Positions 61,152 through 64,000 of a DNA stretch of 64,000 nt are shown in pieces (position 1 is the stretch's first letter; each line of letters starts with the position of its first letter). Source of the stretch: Solilutibacter silvestris. GTDB lineage: Bacteria; Pseudomonadota; Gammaproteobacteria; Xanthomonadales; Xanthomonadaceae. The stretch covers positions 1,007,501-1,071,500 of the forward strand of contig NZ_NPZB01000001.1 in the NCBI RefSeq assembly GCF_002895945.1. The letters are read 5' to 3'. Position numbers and translations under genes: made by a program. A model generated the notes under the pieces. The model saw only the letters and a program-made list of their open reading frames with translations. It was not told the origin of the DNA and ran no database searches.

Positions 61152-61771
61152 GCGTGGTGGGAACCGGACCAACCAGGGAGATAGGATGCGGCCGGCTGTT
61201 GCGCCAGCTTGATCGCATGCTTGATGTCATCCTTGCCCGGCCGCGATTTTTTCAACTTGAACTGCGGACGGTAGAAGTCCGCCCACAGGAATTCCGAATA
61301 CGGCAGTGCATCCTTGGAATAACCGCCGCCCATGCGCACATAGGCCGACAGCGCGCGATACGGATCATCCTGCATGTCGCGGAGCGACTCCGGGATTTCC
61401 GAGAACGCGACGCGATGGCCATCGCGATCATAGGGATGCGCCCAGCGGTAGTACTCCATCGTGCGCCAGAACACCGATCCTTCCAGCATGGAGAAGTCGC
61501 GCTGGATCATCGCGTGTGCGCTGGTGATGCCGTCAAGCAGCATCGCCAGGCCGAGATGGTGGTGGTCGACGATGTAGATCGCCTTGTCCGGCCCGAGCAC
61601 GCCGGGAAACAGATGCGATTCGATCATGTCCTGGCGCTTCTTGCGACCGAGCGCCTTCCATTCCTTGCGCTTGTCGTCGACTTCGGCCATGCCCAATGCA
61701 ATCTGGGTGGGGCGGGCGCTGCGCAAATCGAGTGTGACCAGCGGCGTGTGCATCGAAGGCTTGCTCGACAT
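61148..61771 (-). CDS. ParB-like protein (ParBc_2 family)
   Basis: 207 residues; the ATG at 61771 has GCAGGAC just upstream. The motif VDHHHLGLAMLLDG near residue 67, after a KRQDMIESHLFPGV stretch, fits the ParB-like nuclease (ParBc_2) family, which is chromosomal, lacks a partition partner here and has an unknown role. It is translationally coupled to the SulP transporter, so a link to anion metabolism is possible. Confidence 0.72.
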   Translation of the reverse strand: MSSKPSMHTPLVTLDLRSARPTQIALGMAEVDDKRKEWKALGRKKRQDMIESHLFPGVLGPDKAIYIVDHHHLGLAMLLDGITSAHAMIQRDFSMLEGSVFWRTMEYYRWAHPYDRDGHRVAFSEIPESLRDMQDDPYRALSAYVRMGGGYSKDALPYSEFLWADFYRPQFKLKKSRPGKDDIKHAIKLAQQPAASYLPGWSGSHHA

Positions 61772-61850
61772 GTCCTGCACCTGGAGTCGGAGTGGCGCAA
61801 CAATAGCGCAGTCCTGTTCCGGCGATGTCAACCAGGAAGACGGGTACTCA

Positions 61851-62747
61851 TCAGCTGTGGTACGGGCGTTCGCGCATCCATTTGGTGGCGATCCATTTCT
61901 CGCCTGAGGTCACCGGCGCGCCACCGTGGAACGACATGGTGTCGCTGCGGCCCTCGCGGTCGGTGTAGGCGAAATAGACCGCGTTGCCGGTCTGCGGCAC
62001 CACTTCGATGTCGCCATTGGGGAAGATGGTTTCGCCGCCGCCATCGACGTCGTTGAGATACATCACCAGGGTGGCGATGCGTTGCCCGAACTTGAGGTGC
62101 ATGGCCTCGCCGGGGGATGCGAAATCGAAATAGTCGTAGTGCGCCTGGTATTCCGCGCCGACGCCGTAGCGCATCACCTGCAGGCCTTCGCCGTGTGGCA
62201 CCGGGATGCCGGTCATCGCCTCGATGCGCTTGTCTATGCGGTCGATCAACGCGGTTTCGGCGAGACGCAGCATCACCAGTTCGCTGGTGCGGCGTTCGTC
62301 CACGGCGTCGCCACCGTCCACGCTGTTGACCACGGTGGCGCGGCTCATGCGCCCGCGCGCGTACTCGATCAGTTCGCGGCATTCGTCGGCGGTCAGGAAA
62401 TTCCCCAGTGCCAACACGTAGGGGCGGCCCGAGCGCGCGACGATGCGGATGTCGCCATGGTCGGCCGGAATGCGGTTGCGCGCTTCCGCCAGCGCGATGG
62501 TGTGCGAGGGCGTGAATTCCTCGGCCCAGGTGGCGGGAGGCTTGGCGTTCTCGGCGGCCTTGGCCTGCTTGGCGATGATGTCGTCGAGTTTCTCCGGCGT
62601 ATCGAAGGCGAGCGCGCAGGCCTGCTCGGTGGTTTTCGCGTCGTAGCCGGTATTGAGCATCGAAGCCATCACCAGCTCGCGCGTGGTGCCGTCGTCAAGG
62701 CGGTCGCGCAGCCAGCGGGCGAGGTCGATGTGGAGTTGCAGGCTCAT
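61851..62747 (-). CDS. Prolyl-4-hydroxylase-like Fe(II)/2-oxoglutarate dioxygenase
   Basis: 298 residues. The C-terminal half (about 110-298) is a P4H-alpha domain with the metal site HYDYF (H-x-D, about residues 204-206), a distal His in SFHGGAPV (about 273) and the 2-oxoglutarate lysine in GEKWIATKW. The first 100 residues form a separate helical region rich in Ala. Related bacterial P4Hs hydroxylate proline in short or elongation-factor-like targets. The target here is unknown. It is divergent from the riboswitch-controlled btuB gene. Confidence 0.88.
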   Translation of the reverse strand: MSLQLHIDLARWLRDRLDDGTTRELVMASMLNTGYDAKTTEQACALAFDTPEKLDDIIAKQAKAAENAKPPATWAEEFTPSHTIALAEARNRIPADHGDIRIVARSGRPYVLALGNFLTADECRELIEYARGRMSRATVVNSVDGGDAVDERRTSELVMLRLAETALIDRIDKRIEAMTGIPVPHGEGLQVMRYGVGAEYQAHYDYFDFASPGEAMHLKFGQRIATLVMYLNDVDGGGETIFPNGDIEVVPQTGNAVYFAYTDREGRSDTMSFHGGAPVTSGEKWIATKWMRERPYHS

Positions 62748-62814
62748 GCGTTCATTTTGCACAACGGGTGCCAGTGCCAAGTGTAGCCGGCTGCGATCGG
62801 GTAGAATGCGCGGG

Positions 62815-63026
62815 CCTCGGTGACCGCGTGAGCGGTTGAAACGGGAATCCGGTACGCGCGTCGTGCATCACGACAGCGCAAACCCGGAGCTGCCCCCGCA
62901 ACGGTAGGCGAGCAGGGTCGATGGTTCCATCCAGGAATTTCGGCCCCGGATCGGCGAATGCCACTGTGCTTCGAGCATGGGAAGGCGCCGCGTCCGCAAC
63001 GCTCGCGAGCCCGGAGACCGGCCGAA
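62815..63026 (+). ncRNA. Cobalamin riboswitch
   Basis: The aptamer is recognised by GAAACGGGAATCCGGTACG near 62838, GCTGCCCCCGCAACGGTA near 62890, GCCACTGTG near 62960 and the B12 box AGCCCGGAGACCGGCC at 63008-63023. It lies in the 406-base gap between the divergent hydroxylase and the btuB-type gene, which also holds the region up to the ATG. It should lower btuB expression when adenosylcobalamin is abundant. Confidence 0.95.
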
Positions 63027-63089
63027 GCATTCCCGGACATGCGGTGGGCATGGTGGCGGTGATCGCGGCTTGCCCGTGTTTCCGTTGCT

Positions 63090-63147
63090 GGCTCCTGCAT
63101 GTCGTTCTTTCGACTCTCCGCGCGGGCAGGCGCGGGCACCAGGAGCT
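63090..63147 (+). promoter_or_regulatory. Candidate ribosome-binding-site sequestering helix of btuB
   Basis: GCTCCTG at 63091-63097 is exactly complementary to CAGGAGC at 63140-63146, which contains the ribosome-binding site (AGGAG, 63141-63145) nine bases before the ATG. Pairing would hide the site, a typical output of cobalamin riboswitches. A further G-T pair extends it to eight. Confidence 0.55.
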
Positions 63148-63153
63148 ACACCG

Positions 63154-64000
63154 ATGCAACCCCACAAGAATCCTTCCCGCCGCGCGCTCGTCGTGGCGTT
63201 GGCACTCGTCACGTCCTCGTCGGCCTTCGCACAACAGGCCGACGACAGCACGCTCGGCACCGTCAGTGTCACCGCTACCCGCAGCGAGCGCGGTCCCGCC
63301 TCGCTCGCCGCCAGCACCACGATCACGCGTGCCGACATCGAACGCCTGCAACCGTCGTCGCTGCCGGAACTGCTGCGCGGCCAGCCCGGTCTCGCCATCT
63401 ACAACCAGGGCGGTGAGGGCAAGTTGTCCGCCGTGTTCCTGCGCGGCACCAGCCCCGGCCAGGTGTTGGTGATGATCGATGGCGTCAAGATCGGTTCGGT
63501 CTCCGCCGGCATGTCGGCGCTGCAGGACATTCCCGTCGCGCAGATCGAACGCGTCGAAATCGTGCGCGGCCCGATGTCGTCGTTGTACGGTTCGGAAGCG
63601 ATCGGCGGCGTGATCCAGATCTTCACCCGTCGGCCGCAGGCCGATGGCGTCTCGCCGCATGTCGGTGTTGCGCTCGGCACCTACGACACATTGAAGAGCG
63701 ATGCCGGCCTCGATGGTCGCCGCGGTGGTTTCTGGTATTCCGCCAATGTCGCTTATGACCGCACCCGCGGCTTCAATGCCTGCAATGGCGATCCGGTCAC
63801 GTTTGCCGGTTGTGGCGTGATCGAACCCGATCGCGATGGCTACATCAATCGTTCCGCCAACGTCGCGCTGGGCTATCGCTTCAACGAAGCGTGGAAGGCC
63901 GATGCGCGGGTGATGCGCATCCAGGGCGACAACAAGTACGACGGTTCCTGGGCCAATCGCAGCACGATCGTGCAGCAGGTCGCCGGTGCCCATGTGCAGT
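63154..64000 (+). CDS. btuB: BtuB-type TonB-dependent vitamin B12 receptor (5' part)
   Basis: The frame is open from the ATG to the window end (282 codons and one base); the 3' part is missing. A signal peptide ends about residue 25 (SSAFAQQ). A TonB-box-like VSVTATRSERG lies near 36-46, and the plug domain is intact: LPELLRGQPGLAIYNQGG, FLRGTSPGQVLVMIDGVKIG, RVEIVRGPMSSLYGSEAIGG. Beta-barrel strands begin near 165. Identification rests on the riboswitch and the BtuB-like plug; the product takes up corrinoids across the outer membrane with TonB energy. Confidence 0.93.
   Translation, partial: MQPHKNPSRRALVVALALVTSSSAFAQQADDSTLGTVSVTATRSERGPASLAASTTITRADIERLQPSSLPELLRGQPGLAIYNQGGEGKLSAVFLRGTSPGQVLVMIDGVKIGSVSAGMSALQDIPVAQIERVEIVRGPMSSLYGSEAIGGVIQIFTRRPQADGVSPHVGVALGTYDTLKSDAGLDGRRGGFWYSANVAYDRTRGFNACNGDPVTFAGCGVIEPDRDGYINRSANVALGYRFNEAWKADARVMRIQGDNKYDGSWANRSTIVQQVAGAHVQ

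Overview
The window is a chromosomal segment of a high-G+C gammaproteobacterium, most likely a member of the Lysobacteraceae (Xanthomonadaceae). The evidence is gene order: ftsW-murG-murC-ddlB-ftsQ-ftsA-ftsZ-lpxC followed by a DUF721 gene, an M23 peptidase, secA and a MutT/ThiE-type fusion, then coaE-pilD-pilC-pilB, and pilR-pilS-sucC-sucD, then nadE-bamD-rluD-pgeF-clpB. This is the layout I know from Xanthomonas and its relatives. I cannot name the genus from the sequence alone. I saw no tRNA, rRNA, insertion sequence, prophage or CRISPR array.

Layout. 1-8940: division and cell-wall (dcw) genes, mostly coupled by 4-base ATGA overlaps, ending in ftsZ, a candidate terminator and lpxC. 8987-14940: dciA-like DUF721 gene, M23 peptidase, secA, Nudix-TMP synthase fusion, coaE. 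14954-18843: pilD, pilC and pilB on the minus strand. 18892-34605: an accessory block placed between pilB and pilR. It holds a HigBA-type toxin-antitoxin pair, a lone plus-strand polyprenyl-phosphate glycosyltransferase, a tightly coupled minus-strand operon for a CDP-linked, branched and modified deoxy-aminosugar, a GT-C-like membrane protein, and three type IV pilin genes. Two of the pilins are a very recent tandem duplication. 34850-37912: pilR and pilS, the sigma-54 two-component system. Good sigma-54 promoters precede two of the pilin genes, with a plausible upstream activator region for one. 38051-40118: sucCD. 40312-46383: a 2,023-residue Ig-repeat autotransporter adhesin carrying a G8 tract. 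46434-47080: ccdAB with a palindromic operator. 47085-56993: nadE, bamD, rluD, pgeF, small conserved genes, an M20 peptidase, and clpB behind a heat-shock-type promoter. 57048-62747: a TonB-dependent receptor, a SulP/STAS transporter coupled to a ParB-like gene, and a prolyl-4-hydroxylase-like dioxygenase. 62815-64000: cobalamin riboswitch and the start of a btuB-type receptor gene, cut by the window end.

How the parts may work together. PilB, PilC, PilD and PilRS form the type IV pilus core. The block at 20598-33569 joins a divergent pilin and a GT-C-like membrane protein to genes that would make CDP-4-keto-6-deoxyglucose and then epimerise, C-methylate, aminate, N-acylate and O-methylate it. 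My main hypothesis is a pilin- or surface-glycosylation system building an unusual branched sugar. The linkage, the ATGA coupling and the visibly lower G+C of parts of the block are seen directly. The sugar structure and the pilin link are inference.
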